Source of the DNA: Methyloversatilis discipulorum | Lineage (GTDB): Bacteria; Pseudomonadota; Gammaproteobacteria; Burkholderiales; Rhodocyclaceae | Assembly: GCF_018780585.1 (NCBI RefSeq) | Contig: NZ_JADMJL010000022.1 | Coordinates: 1-64,000, forward strand | Direction: 5' to 3' | Length of the DNA: 64,000 nt | Part shown: in pieces, positions 8,478 to 21,233 of the stretch | Numbering within the stretch: the stretch's first letter is position 1 | How the letters are laid out: the number at the start of each line of letters is the position of its first letter | Position numbers and translations under genes: made by a program | Notes under the pieces: generated by a model | Seen by the model: the letters and a program-made list of their open reading frames with translations, nothing else | What the model was told of the DNA's origin: nothing | The model's database searches: none

Positions 8478-8492
8478 TTATATCATATATAA
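8478..8492. promoter_or_regulatory. AT-rich palindrome between mdh and the GntR gene
   Basis: TTATAT-CAT-ATATAA is a perfect inverted repeat in an otherwise GC-rich region, 52 bases before the GntR start and about 158 bases before the mdh start. Overlapping A/T hexamers could also serve as promoter elements in both directions. A GntR/HutC-type operator for the adjacent regulator is a reasonable guess. Confidence 0.45.
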
Positions 8493-8543
8493 GACATCAG
8501 ACACGATGTAGACGTGACAGGATTTCTGTGCTGAAATTGTTGC

Positions 8544-9272
8544 ATGGCACAGGAATCCCCCACCTTCAGCCCGCTGTATCGACAGATACGCGGCTTGCTC
8601 ACGCAGGCATTGCAGAGTGGCGAATGGCGTCCGGGTGAGGCGATCCCGAGCGAAACCGAACTCGCCCAGCGCTTCAACGTGAGTCAGGGGACGGTGCGCA
8701 AGGCCATCGACGAGATGGCGGCGGACAACCTGCTGGTACGCAAACAGGGCAAGGGCACCTTTGTTGCGACGCATCACGATCCCCGCGCATTCTTCCGTTT
8801 TCTCCGTCTCGCGCCGATCAACGGCACGATAGAAACCTCGCAGAGCGTGCCGCTCGAATGCTGGCGCGCACGTGCCGGCCAGGAAGTGGCGCGCACGCTG
8901 GACGTCGAAGTCGGCTCGCAGATCATCATCGTGCGCCGCCTGCTCAAGTTCGCCGGCAAGCCGGTGGTGATCGACGAAATCTATCTGCGCGGCGACCTGT
9001 TCCCGGGGCTCAACCTCGACGTGCTCAAGGAGCAGCAGGGCTCGCTCTACTCCTTCTTCGAAACCCGCTTCGGCGTACGCATGGTGCGTGCCGAAGAGCG
9101 TCTGCGCGCGGTCGCGGCGGACCGCCAGAGCGCGGATTACCTCGAGGTGCAGGAAGGCAGCCCTTTGCTGTCGGTCGAGCGTGTTGCCTATACCTACGAC
9201 GACAAGCCGGTCGAATGGCGCCGCGGGCTGTGTTCGACGGCAGACCACTACTACCTGAACAACCTGAATTGA
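8544..9272 (+). CDS. GntR-family (HutC/UTRA subfamily) transcriptional regulator
   Basis: 242 residues. The N-terminal winged helix-turn-helix (about 10-75) has PLYRQIRGLL, IPSETELAQRFNVSQGTVRKA and LLVRKQGKGTFV. The UTRA ligand domain (about 95-240) ends with the family signature SVERVAYTYDDKPVEWRR. Such proteins bind a small metabolite and control neighbouring genes. The position at the head of sdhCDAB-gltA and divergent from mdh points to control of TCA-cycle genes, by inference. ATG 8544 has only a weak ribosome-binding site. An AT-rich palindrome at 8478-8492 is a candidate autoregulatory site. Confidence 0.9.
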   Translation: MAQESPTFSPLYRQIRGLLTQALQSGEWRPGEAIPSETELAQRFNVSQGTVRKAIDEMAADNLLVRKQGKGTFVATHHDPRAFFRFLRLAPINGTIETSQSVPLECWRARAGQEVARTLDVEVGSQIIIVRRLLKFAGKPVVIDEIYLRGDLFPGLNLDVLKEQQGSLYSFFETRFGVRMVRAEERLRAVAADRQSADYLEVQEGSPLLSVERVAYTYDDKPVEWRRGLCSTADHYYLNNLN

Positions 9273-9326
9273 CGGAGCCGGCGACGACCGGCATGTGACA
9301 CGACTTTTTCCAGGAGAGCGAGCCAG

Positions 9327-9713
9327 ATGGCCAATACAGCCAGCAAGACCAGACCGAAGCACCTCCAGCTGACGGCGATACGCCTGCCGTTGCCGGGCAT
9401 CGTGTCCATCCTCCACCGCATCAGCGGTGCCGGCCTTTTCCTCTGTCTGCCGCTGCTGCTGTGGCTGTTCGACGCCAGCCTGGGTTCGCCGGATACCTTC
9501 GAATCGTTCAGCGCGGTGGTCGGTCACCCGCTGGCCAAGCTTCTGCTGCTCGGTCTGATGTGGGCCTACCTGCATCACTTCTGTGCCGGCGTCCGCTTCC
9601 TGCTGCTGGACATGCACAAGGGCCTCGAACTCGCCACCGCGCGCAAGAGTTCGGTCGCCGTGCTGGTGGTCAGCCTGACGCTTACCGTGATTCTGGGGGT
9701 GAAACTGTGGTGA
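9327..9713 (+). CDS. sdhC: Succinate dehydrogenase cytochrome b556 subunit
   Basis: 128 residues with three transmembrane helices. SILHRISGAGLFL (H30, R31) is the quinone-site signature and YLHHFCAGVRFLLLD (H83/H84) carries the haem b ligand. It anchors the SdhAB catalytic pair in the inner membrane and passes electrons to ubiquinone. CAGGAGAG lies upstream of ATG 9327. It overlaps sdhD by four bases (GTGA), the mark of translational coupling. Confidence 0.95.
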   Translation: MANTASKTRPKHLQLTAIRLPLPGIVSILHRISGAGLFLCLPLLLWLFDASLGSPDTFESFSAVVGHPLAKLLLLGLMWAYLHHFCAGVRFLLLDMHKGLELATARKSSVAVLVVSLTLTVILGVKLW

Positions 9714-10054
9714 ATCGTGTCGTTGTCGGTGCCCACTACGGGCTGAAGGACTGGCTGGGCCAGCGCATCACGGCGGTGGTGATGGCTGTGTACACGCTCA
9801 TCTTCGCGGTCGGCGTGCTGTCGATGGGCGAATTGAACTACGAGAACTGGCACGGTCTGTTCGCAGGTGGGTTCATGCGCTTCGCGACCTTCCTGTTCTT
9901 CGCGTCGCTGATGTACCACGCCTGGGTTGGCGTGCGCGACATCTACATGGACTACATCAAGCCCACCGGCGTGCGCGTCGTGCTGCACGCGGTGACCTTG
10001 CTTGCCCTGATCGGTTATCTGGGCTGGGCAGCCCAAGTTCTCTGGAGACTGTAA
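9710..10054 (+). CDS. sdhD: Succinate dehydrogenase hydrophobic membrane anchor subunit
   Basis: 114 residues with three membrane helices, starting at GTG 9710 inside the sdhC stop codon region. WLGQRITAVVMAVYTLIF and the haem-ligand segment SLMYHAWVGVRDIYMDY (H70, D81-Y82) are typical of SdhD. It pairs with SdhC to hold haem b and the ubiquinone site. The next gene, sdhA, begins directly after its TAA. Confidence 0.93.
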   Translation: MNRVVVGAHYGLKDWLGQRITAVVMAVYTLIFAVGVLSMGELNYENWHGLFAGGFMRFATFLFFASLMYHAWVGVRDIYMDYIKPTGVRVVLHAVTLLALIGYLGWAAQVLWRL

Positions 10055-11842
10055 GTGAGCGTACCTGTCCGCAAGTTTGATGCAGTCATCGTCGGCGCCG
10101 GTGGTGCCGGTCTGCGTGCCGCCATCCAGCTGTCAGAAGCCGGCCTGCGCACCGCAGTGATTTCCAAGGTGTTCCCGACCCGTTCGCACACCGTTGCGGC
10201 GCAGGGCGGCGTGGCCGCCTCGCTCGGCAACTCCGAGGAGGACCACTGGCACTGGCACATGTACGACACGGTCAAGGGTTCCGACTGGCTCGGTGACCAG
10301 GACGCGATCGAATTCATGTGCCGCAAGGCCAATGAGGTGGTGATCGAGCTCGAACACTACGGCATGCCGTTCGACCGTCTCGACAGCGGCAAGATCTACC
10401 AGCGTCCGTTCGGCGGCCACATGTCGAACTTCGGCGAGAAGCCGGTCCGCCGCTCCTGTGCCGCCGCCGACCGCACCGGTCATGCGATGCTGCACGCGAT
10501 GTACCAGCGCAACGTCAAGGCCAATACCCAGTTCTTCATCGAATGGATGGCGCTGGACCTGATCCGCGACGAAGAAGGCGACGTGGTCGGTGTGACCGCG
10601 ATGGAAATGGAAACGGGCGAGGTGTTCGTGTTCCACGCCAAGGCCGTGCTGTTCGCGACCGGCGGTGCCGGCCGCATCTATTACAGCTCGACCAACGCCT
10701 TCATCAATACCGGTGACGGTGTGGGCATGGCGGCGCGTGCCGGCATCCCGCTGGAAGACATGGAGTTCTGGCAGTTCCACCCGACCGGCGTCGCCGGTGC
10801 CGGCGTGCTGATCACCGAAGGCGTGCGCGGCGAAGGCGGCATTCTGCGCAATGCCTCGGGCGAGCGTTTCATGGAACGCTACGCGCCGAACGCCAAGGAT
10901 CTGGCGTCGCGTGACGTGGTGTCGCGCGCCATGGTGACCGAAATCAACGAAGGTCGCGGCTGCGGTCCGAACAAGGACCACGTGATGCTGGACATCACCC
11001 ACCTCGACCCGGCGACCATCATGAAGCGCCTGCCGGGCATCCGCGAGATCGGCATCCAGTTCGCCGGTGTCGACGCGATCAAGGAACCGCTGCCGGTGGT
11101 GCCGACCTGCCATTACCAGATGGGCGGCATCCCGACCAATTACAACGGTGAAGTCGTGGTGCCGAAGGACGGCAACCCGAGCACGCCGGTGCCCGGTTTC
11201 TACGCCGCCGGCGAATGTGCCTGTGCATCGGTGCATGGTGCCAACCGCCTGGGCACCAACTCGCTGCTCGACCTGCTGGTGTTCGGCAAGTCGGCCGGCG
11301 AGTCGATGGTCGAGTACATCAAGGCGCAGCCGGCCGCGCACAAGCCGCTGCCGGCCAACGCGGCCGACTACTCGCTGTCGCGCATCAACCGTCTCGACAC
11401 GCAGACCGATGGCACCGCCGTCGGCGCTACCCGTCTGGCCATGCAGCGCACGATGCAGGCGCACTGCGGCGTGTTCCGCTTCAAGGACATGCTGGCCGAG
11501 GGCGTGAGCAAGATTCTCGACATCGAGAAGATGGTTGCCGCGACCGAAATCAAGGACAAGTCCAAGGTGTTCAACACCGCCCGCCTGGAGGCGCTGGAAC
11601 TGGACAACCTGATCGAGGTGGCCAAGGCGACCATCGTGTCGGCCAATGCGCGCACCGAGTCGCGCGGCGCCCACGTGCGCGACGACGCGACCGACACCCC
11701 CGAACGTCCGGACGGCCGTGACGATGTGAACTGGCTCAAGCACACGCTGTGGCACCGCGAGGGCAACAAGCTCGAGTACAAGCCGGTGAACATGAAGCCG
11801 CTCACGGTTGACACCATCGCGCTGAAGAAGCGCGCCTACTGA
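10055..11842 (+). CDS. sdhA: Succinate dehydrogenase flavoprotein subunit
   Basis: 595 residues. The dinucleotide fold is [13 protein letters not shown] (13-23) and the FAD-linking histidine is H45 in [12 protein letters not shown]. Substrate-site segments are [10 protein letters not shown] and [12 protein letters not shown], with [17 protein letters not shown] near residue 400. It oxidises succinate to fumarate on the cytoplasmic face of the inner membrane. Translation starts at GTG 10055, directly after the sdhD stop, with TGGAGA upstream. SdhE, encoded after sdhB, should help attach the flavin. Confidence 0.97.
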   Translation: MSVPVRKFDAVIVGAGGAGLRAAIQLSEAGLRTAVISKVFPTRSHTVAAQGGVAASLGNSEEDHWHWHMYDTVKGSDWLGDQDAIEFMCRKANEVVIELEHYGMPFDRLDSGKIYQRPFGGHMSNFGEKPVRRSCAAADRTGHAMLHAMYQRNVKANTQFFIEWMALDLIRDEEGDVVGVTAMEMETGEVFVFHAKAVLFATGGAGRIYYSSTNAFINTGDGVGMAARAGIPLEDMEFWQFHPTGVAGAGVLITEGVRGEGGILRNASGERFMERYAPNAKDLASRDVVSRAMVTEINEGRGCGPNKDHVMLDITHLDPATIMKRLPGIREIGIQFAGVDAIKEPLPVVPTCHYQMGGIPTNYNGEVVVPKDGNPSTPVPGFYAAGECACASVHGANRLGTNSLLDLLVFGKSAGESMVEYIKAQPAAHKPLPANAADYSLSRINRLDTQTDGTAVGATRLAMQRTMQAHCGVFRFKDMLAEGVSKILDIEKMVAATEIKDKSKVFNTARLEALELDNLIEVAKATIVSANARTESRGAHVRDDATDTPERPDGRDDVNWLKHTLWHREGNKLEYKPVNMKPLTVDTIALKKRAY

Positions 11843-11852
11843 GGATCACAGC

Positions 11853-12563
11853 ATGACTGCCCGTACTGTCGAATTCAGTATCTACCGCTTCGACCCGGAC
11901 CGCGACGAAAAGCCCTACATGCAGTCGATTTCCATCGATCTCGACGGCACCGAACGCAAGCTGCTCGACGCGCTGGTCAAGCTGAAGGACAAGGACGACT
12001 CGCTGTCCTTCCGCCGTTCCTGCCGTGAAGGCGTGTGCGGTTCGGACGCGATGAACATCAATGGCAAGAACGGTCTGGCCTGTCTGACCGACATGAAGGA
12101 CCTGCAGTCGCCGGTGGTGCTGCGTCCGCTGCCCGGCCTGCCGGTCGTGCGCGACCTCATCGTCGACATGACGCAGTTCTTCAAGCAGTACCACTCGATC
12201 AAGCCTTACCTGATCAACGACGAACATCCGCCCGAGCGCGAGCGCCTGCAGTCGCCGGAAGACCGCGAGGAACTGAACGGCCTGTACGAGTGCATTCTCT
12301 GTGCCTGCTGCTCGACCTCCTGCCCGTCGTTCTGGTGGAACCCGGACAAGTTCGTCGGCCCGGCCGGTCTGCTGGCCGCCTACCGTTTCATCGCCGATAC
12401 GCGCGACCAGGCCACCAGCGAACGTCTGGACAACCTGGAAGATCCGTATCGCCTGTTCCGCTGCCACACCATCATGAACTGCGTCGATGTGTGCCCGAAG
12501 GGTCTGAACCCGACGCGCGCCATCGGCAAGATCAAGGACATGATGGTCCGCAGGGCAGTCTGA
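11853..12563 (+). CDS. sdhB: Succinate dehydrogenase iron-sulfur subunit
   Basis: 236 residues. The [2Fe-2S] cluster ligands lie in [13 protein letters not shown] and the following NGLAC (C57, C62, D65, C77). The ferredoxin-like second half has [12 protein letters not shown] and [17 protein letters not shown] for the [4Fe-4S] and [3Fe-4S] clusters. It carries electrons from SdhA flavin to the quinone site. It starts 10 bases after sdhA with AGGATC upstream. Confidence 0.97.
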   Translation: MTARTVEFSIYRFDPDRDEKPYMQSISIDLDGTERKLLDALVKLKDKDDSLSFRRSCREGVCGSDAMNINGKNGLACLTDMKDLQSPVVLRPLPGLPVVRDLIVDMTQFFKQYHSIKPYLINDEHPPERERLQSPEDREELNGLYECILCACCSTSCPSFWWNPDKFVGPAGLLAAYRFIADTRDQATSERLDNLEDPYRLFRCHTIMNCVDVCPKGLNPTRAIGKIKDMMVRRAV

Positions 12564-12565
12564 TC

Positions 12566-12826
12566 ATGGACGACGCGGCCAACGACCCGCAGGTCAATAT
12601 GGGGCGTCTGCGCTGGCATTGCCGGCGCGGGCTGCTCGAGCTCGACCTGGTCCTGCAGCGCGTCGTCGAGGGAGGGTTGCTGGAGGAGTTGAGTGAACAA
12701 CAGAGGGCAGAGCTGTTCGAACTGCTCCATTACGACGACATCACCTTGTTGGCGATTGTCAGCGGGCGCGAAGAATGTGAGGAGCCGCGCCTGAAGGGGA
12801 TGGTCGATCTGCTGCGCGCAGTCTGA
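12566..12826 (+). CDS. sdhE: FAD assembly factor SdhE (YgfY family)
   Basis: 86 residues. [19 protein letters not shown] is the RGxxE-type signature of SdhE, the small helical protein that promotes covalent flavinylation of SdhA, and the C-terminal half ([17 protein letters not shown]) also fits. ATG 12566 is 2 bases after the sdhB stop, so it is translated with the complex it matures. Length is normal for the family. Confidence 0.93.
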   Translation: MDDAANDPQVNMGRLRWHCRRGLLELDLVLQRVVEGGLLEELSEQQRAELFELLHYDDITLLAIVSGREECEEPRLKGMVDLLRAV

Positions 12827-12876
12827 CGCGCACTGGTTTCGGCCCGGGCATTTTTGAGGAAGTGAAGAGGTTAGAC

Positions 12877-14169
<1,293 letters not shown>

Positions 14170-14186
14170 TTCATCGCAGCAGAAAG

Positions 14187-14213
14187 CCCCGCGGCCTGGC
14201 GGACGCCGCGGGG
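14187..14213 (+). terminator. GC-rich hairpin after gltA, possible partial terminator
   Basis: CCCCGCGGC, a 9-base loop and GCCGCGGGG form a perfect 9-bp stem 17 bases after the gltA stop. The following bases (TAAATAATCATT) are AT-rich but not a T-run, so termination may be partial. The remaining 14214-14355 leader of sucA holds no gene. Confidence 0.5.
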
Positions 14214-14355
14214 TAAATAATCATTACCGCATGCAGCAGGCCTTCTCGAATTTCCGCGAGACGGAAGGGGGCGCGGCACGACTGGCGCCACGTTCCCCGA
14301 CCGCGCGGAAAGACGCGACAACAAACCCGGGCATCCCCGGGCGGAGGAGCGAGTC

Positions 14356-17175
14356 ATGATGCACATGTTGAGCCATTCCTACCTCTTCGGGGGCAATGCG
14401 CCCTTCGTCGAGGAACTGTACGAGTCCTACCTCGCCAACCCCGGTTCAGTGCCGGACGCCTGGCGTACCTATTTCGAATCCCTCCAGCATCTGCCCGGCG
14501 CCGCCAGTGACGTGGCGCACGCCCCGGTCGTCGCCTCCTTCGCCGAACTGGCCAAGCGCGGCCCGGTCCGCATCGCGGCCGCCAGTGGCGACGACAAGCG
14601 TCAGGTCGGCGTGCTGCAGATGATCAATGCCTACCGCTTCCTCGGTAACCGCTGGGCCCAGCTCGATCCGCTCAAGCGCGCAGAGCGCCCCGACATTTCC
14701 GAACTCGAGCCGTCGCACTACGGATTCACCGAAGCCGACCTGAACGACAGCTTCAGCACCGGCTCCTTCCGCTTCCCGCCCGAAGACCGCGCCAGCCTGC
14801 GCGAAATCCTCGAAGCGGTCCGGCAGGTGTATTGCGGCAGCATCGGCGCCGAATACATGTACATGGCCGACATTGCCCAGAAGCGCTGGATCCAGTCGCG
14901 CCTGGAGCCGATGCGCGGCAACTACGGCTACAGCGCCGACGACCGCAAGCGCTTCCTCGAGCGCACCACGGCCGCCGAAACGCTGGAGCGCTACCTGCAT
15001 ACCAAGTACGTCGGCCAGAAGCGCTTCTCGCTCGAAGGCGGCGAATCGACCATCGTCGCAATGGACGAACTGGTGCGCGTGGCCGCCGGCCAGGGCGCGC
15101 AGGAGATCGTCATCGGCATGGCCCACCGCGGTCGCCTGAACGTGCTGGTGAACACGCTGGGCAAGGCGCCCTCGATGCTGTTCTCCGAGTTCGAAGGCAA
15201 GGCTGCATCCGACCTGTCGGCCGGCGACGTGAAGTACCACATGGGCTTCTCGTCCGACGTGAACACCCCGGCCGGTCCGGTGCATCTGACGCTGGCCTTC
15301 AACCCGTCGCACCTGGAAATCGTGAACCCGGTGGTGGTCGGCTCGGTGTATGCGCGCCAGCGCCGCCGCGGCGACAAGACCGGTACCCAGGTCGTGCCGG
15401 TCATCCTGCATGGCGACGCGGCCGTCGCCGGTCAGGGCGTGAACCAGGAAATGCTGAACTTCTCGCAGACGCGCGGTTACGGCGTCGGCGGCACCGTTCA
15501 CATCATCGTGAACAACCAGATCGGCTTCACCACCTCCGATCCGCGCGACTATCGCTCCTCGCTTTACTGCACCGACATCTTCAAGATGGTCGAGGCGCCG
15601 ATCTTCCACGTGAATGGCGACGACCCGGAAGCCGTGGCTTTCGTCACCAGGATGGCGATGGAATTCCGCGCCGAGTTCAAGAAGGACGTGGTGATCGACA
15701 TCATCTGCTACCGCAAGCTCGGCCACAACGAGCAGGACGAGCCGATGGTGACGCAGCCGCTGATGTACAAGAAGATCGCCGCCCACCCGGGCACGCGCAA
15801 GCTGTATGCCGACCGGCTGATCTCGGCCGGCATCATCGACGAAGCCGCCCCCGAGCGGATGATCGCCGACTACCGCGCCGCGCTGGACGAAGGTCGTCTG
15901 GCCAGCAACCCGGTGCTCACCAACCACCAGCGGCGCTTCGCGGTGGACTGGACGCCCTTCCTGAAGCAGCCCTATACCGACGAGTGCGACACCCGCGTGC
16001 CGCGCGAGGAACTGGCGCGTCTGGGCGAGCGCCTCACGACGCTTCCGGACGGTTTCTCGCTGCACTCGCGCGTGCAGAAGATCATCGACGACCGGCGTGG
16101 CATGGCGGCCGGCACGCAGCCGGTCGACTGGGGCATGGGCGAGAACCTGGCCTACGCGACGCTGCTGGTCGAAGGTTACGGCGTGCGCGTGTCCGGCGAG
16201 GACTGCGGCCGCGGCACCTTCTTCCACCGTCACGCCGTGCTGCACGACCAGAAGCGCGAGAAGTGGGACAGCGGCAATTACATGCCCTTGCAGCACCTGC
16301 AGGACAACCAGGCACCGTGCGTCGTGATCGACTCGGTGCTGTCGGAAGAAGCCGTGCTGGCCTTCGAATACGGTTACGCGACTACCGAACCGAACGAGCT
16401 GGTGGTGTGGGAAGCGCAGTTCGGCGATTTCGCCAATGGCGCCCAGGTCGTGTTCGACCAGTTCATCGCCTCCGGTGAAGCCAAGTGGGGTCGCCTGTGC
16501 GGCCTCACCATGATGCTGCCGCACGGTTACGAAGGGCAGGGCCCGGAGCACTCGTCGGCGCGCATCGAGCGCTACATGCAGCTGTCGGCCGAGAACAACT
16601 GGCAGGTCACCATTCCGACCACGCCGGCGCAGGTGTTCCACCTGCTGCGCCGTCAGATGCTGCGCAAGGTGCGCAAGCCGCTGGTCATCATCACGCCGAA
16701 GTCGCTGCTGCGTCACAAGGACGCCGTCTCCTCGCTGGATGAACTGGCCGACGGTCGCTTCCAGCCGGTGATCCCGGAGATCGACGCGCTGCAGGAGAAG
16801 GACGTCGAGCGCGTCATCCTGTGCAGCGGCAAGATCTATTACGAGCTGCTGGCTCATCGCCGTGCCCAGGACATCAAGAACGTCGCCATCCTCCGGCTCG
16901 AGCAGGCCTATCCCTTCCCGGGTGCGGAGCTGTCGGCGCAGCTGCTGCGCTACCCGAATGCCAAGGGCGTGACCTGGGTACAGGAAGAGCCGCGCAACCA
17001 GGGCATGTGGTACTGGCTGATCTCGCGTGCCTTCCTCGGCAAGGCACTGGGCGATCTGAAACTGGAACTGGTGTCGCGTCCGGCCTCGGCGTCGCCGGCG
17101 GTCGGCTACGCAGCCAAGCATCTGGCGCAACAGAAGGCGGTCATCGAAGCAGCGTTCGAAGGAGTGGGGCGCTGA
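14356..17175 (+). CDS. sucA: 2-oxoglutarate dehydrogenase E1 component
   Basis: 939 residues, the usual length. The N-terminal [20 protein letters not shown] binds the complex core. The thiamine-diphosphate part includes [17 protein letters not shown], the [10 protein letters not shown] segment, [16 protein letters not shown] and [13 protein letters not shown]. It decarboxylates 2-oxoglutarate and transfers the succinyl group to SucB lipoate. GGAGGA (14343-14348) precedes ATG 14356. The 186-base gap from gltA contains the hairpin at 14187-14213, so a promoter of its own is possible. Confidence 0.97.
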   Translation: MMHMLSHSYLFGGNAPFVEELYESYLANPGSVPDAWRTYFESLQHLPGAASDVAHAPVVASFAELAKRGPVRIAAASGDDKRQVGVLQMINAYRFLGNRWAQLDPLKRAERPDISELEPSHYGFTEADLNDSFSTGSFRFPPEDRASLREILEAVRQVYCGSIGAEYMYMADIAQKRWIQSRLEPMRGNYGYSADDRKRFLERTTAAETLERYLHTKYVGQKRFSLEGGESTIVAMDELVRVAAGQGAQEIVIGMAHRGRLNVLVNTLGKAPSMLFSEFEGKAASDLSAGDVKYHMGFSSDVNTPAGPVHLTLAFNPSHLEIVNPVVVGSVYARQRRRGDKTGTQVVPVILHGDAAVAGQGVNQEMLNFSQTRGYGVGGTVHIIVNNQIGFTTSDPRDYRSSLYCTDIFKMVEAPIFHVNGDDPEAVAFVTRMAMEFRAEFKKDVVIDIICYRKLGHNEQDEPMVTQPLMYKKIAAHPGTRKLYADRLISAGIIDEAAPERMIADYRAALDEGRLASNPVLTNHQRRFAVDWTPFLKQPYTDECDTRVPREELARLGERLTTLPDGFSLHSRVQKIIDDRRGMAAGTQPVDWGMGENLAYATLLVEGYGVRVSGEDCGRGTFFHRHAVLHDQKREKWDSGNYMPLQHLQDNQAPCVVIDSVLSEEAVLAFEYGYATTEPNELVVWEAQFGDFANGAQVVFDQFIASGEAKWGRLCGLTMMLPHGYEGQGPEHSSARIERYMQLSAENNWQVTIPTTPAQVFHLLRRQMLRKVRKPLVIITPKSLLRHKDAVSSLDELADGRFQPVIPEIDALQEKDVERVILCSGKIYYELLAHRRAQDIKNVAILRLEQAYPFPGAELSAQLLRYPNAKGVTWVQEEPRNQGMWYWLISRAFLGKALGDLKLELVSRPASASPAVGYAAKHLAQQKAVIEAAFEGVGR

Positions 17176-17203
17176 GGCGCCTCCGACAGGGAGAAAGAAT
17201 CAA

Positions 17204-18493
17204 ATGCTTATCGAAGTGAAGGTTCCCCAGCTGTCCGAATCGGTGGCTGAAGCCACGCTCGTGCGCTGGCACAAGAAGGTCGGCGAGGCGGTGTCGCGAG
17301 ATGAAAACCTGATCGACATCGAGACCGACAAGGTCGTGCTCGAAACGCCGGCACCGGATGCCGGCGTACTGGTGGCGATCATCAAGCAGGACGGTGCTTC
17401 GGTCACCAGCGGCGAGCTGATCGCCCAGATCGATACCGACGCCAAGGCTTCGGCGGCCGTCCCGGCCGCTGCGCCTGCTGCCGCTCCGGCTGCAGCGCCG
17501 GCCGCCGTTGCCGCCGCGACCACGTCGGCTGCGGCCTCCGGCCCGGCCAGCCCGGCTGCGCGCAAGATCATGGACGAACGCGGTCTGTCGGCCGGCGACG
17601 TGCAAGGTACCGGCCGCGGTGGCCGCATCACCAAGCCGGATGCCGCGGGCGCACCGCAACCGGCAGCGCCAGCCCCGGCTGTGCCGTCGGCCGCCGTCGC
17701 GCGTCCGGCACCGACCGCCGCCCAGTCTGCCGCCGCAGCGCCTGCGCTGCCGCAGCCGCCGGTGCCGGTCCGTCTCGAAGAGCTGCTGGCCGATCGCCCG
17801 CAGCAGCGCGTACCGATGTCGCGCCTGCGTGCTCGCGTCGCCGAGCGTCTGCTGCAGTCGCAGGCGCAGAACGCCATCCTGACCACGTTCAACGAAGTGA
17901 ACATGGGCCCGCTGATGGAACTGCGCAAGAAGTACGCCGAGAAGTTCGAGAAGACGCACGGCGTCAAGCTGGGCTTCATGTCCTTCTTCGTCAAGGCGGC
18001 CCTGCAGGCGCTGCGCAAGTTCCCGGTGCTGAACGCCTCGGTCGATGGCAATGACATCGTCTATCACGGCTTCTTCGACATCGGCATCGCCGTCGGCAGC
18101 CCGCGCGGTCTGGTGGTGCCCATCCTGCGTGACGCCGACCAGATGAGCTTTGCCGACATCGAGCAGAAGATCGCCGAGTTCGGTCAGAAGGCCAAGGACG
18201 GCAAGCTGTCGATCGAGGAACTGACCGGCGGTACGTTCTCGATCTCCAACGGCGGCGTGTTCGGCTCGATGCTGTCGACGCCCATCATCAACCCGCCGCA
18301 GTCGGCCATCCTCGGCATCCACGCGACCAAGGAGCGTCCGGTCGTCGAGAACGGCCAGATCGTGATCCGCCCGATCAACTATCTGGCGATGTCCTACGAC
18401 CACCGCATCATCGACGGCCGCGAAGCGGTGCTCGGCCTGGTGACCATGAAGGAGGCGCTGGAAGACCCGGCCCGCCTGCTGTTCGACGTATAA
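17204..18493 (+). CDS. sucB: Dihydrolipoyl succinyltransferase (E2 of 2-oxoglutarate dehydrogenase)
   Basis: 429 residues. The lipoyl domain (1-80) has the lipoyl lysine K43 in IETDKVVLE. Ala/Pro-rich linkers flank the E3-binding domain ([13 protein letters not shown] near 118). The catalytic domain from about 200 ends with [12 protein letters not shown], which carries the active-site histidine. It transfers succinyl groups to CoA and forms the core of the complex. It lies 28 bases after sucA with AGGGAGAAAG upstream. Confidence 0.97.
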   Translation: MLIEVKVPQLSESVAEATLVRWHKKVGEAVSRDENLIDIETDKVVLETPAPDAGVLVAIIKQDGASVTSGELIAQIDTDAKASAAVPAAAPAAAPAAAPAAVAAATTSAAASGPASPAARKIMDERGLSAGDVQGTGRGGRITKPDAAGAPQPAAPAPAVPSAAVARPAPTAAQSAAAAPALPQPPVPVRLEELLADRPQQRVPMSRLRARVAERLLQSQAQNAILTTFNEVNMGPLMELRKKYAEKFEKTHGVKLGFMSFFVKAALQALRKFPVLNASVDGNDIVYHGFFDIGIAVGSPRGLVVPILRDADQMSFADIEQKIAEFGQKAKDGKLSIEELTGGTFSISNGGVFGSMLSTPIINPPQSAILGIHATKERPVVENGQIVIRPINYLAMSYDHRIIDGREAVLGLVTMKEALEDPARLLFDV

Positions 18494-18588
18494 ACCCTCT
18501 CATTGCATGTTGACGTCTGCGCGCCGCCCGGAGAGAGGGCCGGGTGGCGCGCCGGACCAAGACTGCTTCTTTTTCCGGAGCAATTAAG

Positions 18589-20025
18589 ATGTCCAAGGAA
18601 TTTGATGTCGTTGTGATCGGTGCCGGCCCCGGCGGCTATGTCGCCGCCATCCGTGCCGCCCAGCTGGGTCTGAGCGCGGCCTGCATCGAGTACAACAGCT
18701 ACGCCGACCCGAAGGGCGAAGTGCGCCTCGGCGGCACCTGCCTGAACGTGGGCTGCATCCCGTCGAAGGCGCTGCTGCAGTCGTCCGAACTGTTCGAGCA
18801 GGCCAACCACAGCTTCGTCATGCACGGCATTTCGGTCGAGTCGCCGAAGATGGACGTGTCGGTGATGATGAAGCGCAAGGACAACATCGTCGGTCAGCTC
18901 ACCACCGGCATCCGCGGCCTGTTCAAGAAGAACAACGTGACGCTGCTGTCCGGTCTGGGCAGCTTCGCCGGCCGCGAGAACGAGAAGTGGAAGGTTGCGG
19001 TCACCCGTAACGGCGCCACCGAACACGTGCTGGCCAAGCACGTCATCGTCGCCACCGGTTCGCGTGCCCGTCATCTGCCGGGCATCGAGGTCGACAACAA
19101 GGTGATCTGCGACAACGAGGGCGCGCTCGCCTTCGACGGCGCACCGAAGAAGCTGGGCGTGATCGGCGCCGGCGTGATCGGCCTGGAACTGGGCAGCGTG
19201 TGGAAGCGCCTCGGTGCCGAAGTGACCATCCTCGAAGCGGCGCCGGAGTTCCTGTCGGCCGCCGATGCGGCGATCACCAAGGAAGCCTGGAAGACCTTCA
19301 CCGCCAAACAGAAGCTGGGCATCAAGCTCGGGGCCAAGATCGGCAAGGTCGAACGCACCGATGCCGGCGTGCGCGTCGAGTACGAGCACAAGGACGAGCA
19401 GCACGTGCTCGAATGCGAGCGCCTCATCGTGTCGGTCGGTCGGGTGCCCAACACCGACGGTCTGGGCGGCGAATCGGTCGGCCTGAAGATCAGCGAACGC
19501 GGTTTCATCGAAGTCGATGCGCAGGGCCGCACCAATCTGGCCAATGTGTGGGCGGTCGGCGACGTCGTGCCGGGCCCGATGCTGGCGCACAAGGGCATGG
19601 AAGAGGGCGTCATGGTGGCCGAGTGCATCGCCGGTCAGCACGGACACGTCAATCACGACACCGTGCCCTGGGTCATCTACACCCACCCGGAAATCGCCTG
19701 GGTCGGCAAGACCGAAGCCCAGCTCAAGGCCGAAGGCATCGAGTACAAGGCCGGCCAGATCCCGTTCGCGGCGAACGGTCGCGCGCTCGGCCAGGGTGAC
19801 ACCACCGGCTTCGTGCGCATGTATGCCTGCGCCAAGACCGACCGTATCCTCGGCGTGCACGTGATCGGCAACAACGCATCGGAGCTGATCGCCGAGGCGG
19901 TGGTGGCGATGGAATTCGGCGCCTGCTCGGAAGACATCGCGCGCATCTGCCACGCGCACCCGACGCTGTCGGAAGTGATGCACGAAGCCGCGCTGGCCTG
20001 CGACAAGCGTCCGCTGCACTTCTGA
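18589..20025 (+). CDS. lpd: Dihydrolipoyl dehydrogenase (E3)
   Basis: 478 residues. The FAD fold [18 protein letters not shown] is at the N-terminus, the redox disulfide is C51/C56 in [16 protein letters not shown], the NAD domain has [13 protein letters not shown], and the dimer-interface catalytic His is in CHAHPTLSE. It reoxidises lipoamide of SucB. ATG 18589 has GGAG 8 bases upstream; the longer in-frame reading upstream lacks support. Confidence 0.96.
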   Translation: MSKEFDVVVIGAGPGGYVAAIRAAQLGLSAACIEYNSYADPKGEVRLGGTCLNVGCIPSKALLQSSELFEQANHSFVMHGISVESPKMDVSVMMKRKDNIVGQLTTGIRGLFKKNNVTLLSGLGSFAGRENEKWKVAVTRNGATEHVLAKHVIVATGSRARHLPGIEVDNKVICDNEGALAFDGAPKKLGVIGAGVIGLELGSVWKRLGAEVTILEAAPEFLSAADAAITKEAWKTFTAKQKLGIKLGAKIGKVERTDAGVRVEYEHKDEQHVLECERLIVSVGRVPNTDGLGGESVGLKISERGFIEVDAQGRTNLANVWAVGDVVPGPMLAHKGMEEGVMVAECIAGQHGHVNHDTVPWVIYTHPEIAWVGKTEAQLKAEGIEYKAGQIPFAANGRALGQGDTTGFVRMYACAKTDRILGVHVIGNNASELIAEAVVAMEFGACSEDIARICHAHPTLSEVMHEAALACDKRPLHF

Positions 20026-20041
20026 CCGGGACCCGCGCACC

Positions 20042-21187
20042 ATGCCTCCGCACAAGATACTGAACGTTCCCGAGCGGGGCATGCTGGACACCTTCGAGGC
20101 CCAGCTCAAGGTGCGCGGTTACACCGCCGACGCGTCGCAGCGCGCCGCCGCCGAGCGGCTGCAGAAGCTGTACGGCGAGCTGCTCGATTTCAAGGCAGCC
20201 CGCCGCACCCAGCTGCGTAAGCTGCTGTCGCGCGCGCAGCCGCCGCGCGGTGTCTGGTTCTGGGGCGGCGTAGGGCGCGGCAAGAGCTTCCTGATGGACT
20301 GCTTCTACGATGCCGTGCCTTATCGTCGCAAGAAGCGCGTGCATTTCCACGCCTTCATGCAGCAGATCCACGAGGCGCTGAAAAAGCACAAGAACGAAGC
20401 CGATCCGCTGGCGCAGGTGGCCGACGAGATCGCGCGGGCGACCCGCCTGCTGTGCTTCGATGAATTCCACGTATCCGACATCGCCGACGCAATGATCCTC
20501 GGCCGTCTGGTCGACGCGCTGTTCGAGCGCGGCGTCGTGTTCGTCGCCACCTCCAACTATCCGCCGGACGGGCTGTACCCGAACGGCCTGCAGCGGCAGA
20601 ACTTCCTGCCCACGATCGAACTGCTGAAGAAGCGGCTCGAAGTGTTCGAACTCGATGCCGGTATCGACTACCGCCTGCGCTCGCTCGAACGGATGGACAT
20701 TTTCATGGTGCCGGGCGGCCGGGACGCCGACGCCAAGCTGGCCGACGACTTCCGCCAGATCTGCGGCGAGCCGTGCCCGCCGGGCCCGCTGGAAATCCTC
20801 GGCCGCACGCTGAAGACGCGCGACCGCTCGCTCGGCGCCGCCTGGTTCGACTTCGATGAAATCTGCGGCGGTCCGCGTTCGCAGAACGACTACCTCGAAC
20901 TGGCGCGCCGCTATCACTCCATATTGATATCCAACGTGCCGAAGATGGGGCGCGACCAGGCCAACGAAGCGCGTCGCTTCACTTGGCTGGTCGACGTGCT
21001 GTACGACTTCCGCGTCAAGCTCATCCTGTCGGCCGAAGTCGAGGCGCAGGATCTCTACACCGACGGCCCGCACGCAAACGAATTCACCCGCACGGTGAGC
21101 CGCCTGATCGAAATGCGCACGCGCGAGTACCTGGCGTCGGCGCACCGCGTCGATTTCGCCGGCAGCATGTCCACCGTCGCAGCCTGA
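20042..21187 (+). CDS. zapE: Cell-division ATPase ZapE (AFG1 family)
   Basis: 381 residues. Walker A GGVGRGKS spans 75-82, Walker B is LLCFDEFHVSD near 140, followed by sensor region FVATSNYPPDGLYPNGLQR, all characteristic of AFG1/ZapE. In E. coli ZapE acts on FtsZ at the constricting ring; mitochondrial relatives act in protein quality control. It follows lpd after 16 bases and probably rides on the same transcript, a gene order seen in other betaproteobacteria. Confidence 0.92.
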   Translation: MPPHKILNVPERGMLDTFEAQLKVRGYTADASQRAAAERLQKLYGELLDFKAARRTQLRKLLSRAQPPRGVWFWGGVGRGKSFLMDCFYDAVPYRRKKRVHFHAFMQQIHEALKKHKNEADPLAQVADEIARATRLLCFDEFHVSDIADAMILGRLVDALFERGVVFVATSNYPPDGLYPNGLQRQNFLPTIELLKKRLEVFELDAGIDYRLRSLERMDIFMVPGGRDADAKLADDFRQICGEPCPPGPLEILGRTLKTRDRSLGAAWFDFDEICGGPRSQNDYLELARRYHSILISNVPKMGRDQANEARRFTWLVDVLYDFRVKLILSAEVEAQDLYTDGPHANEFTRTVSRLIEMRTREYLASAHRVDFAGSMSTVAA

Positions 21188-21233
21188 TTCGCCGTCGCGG
21201 TCCTGGTCGCAAGGCCGACGGACCGCGTCACCC

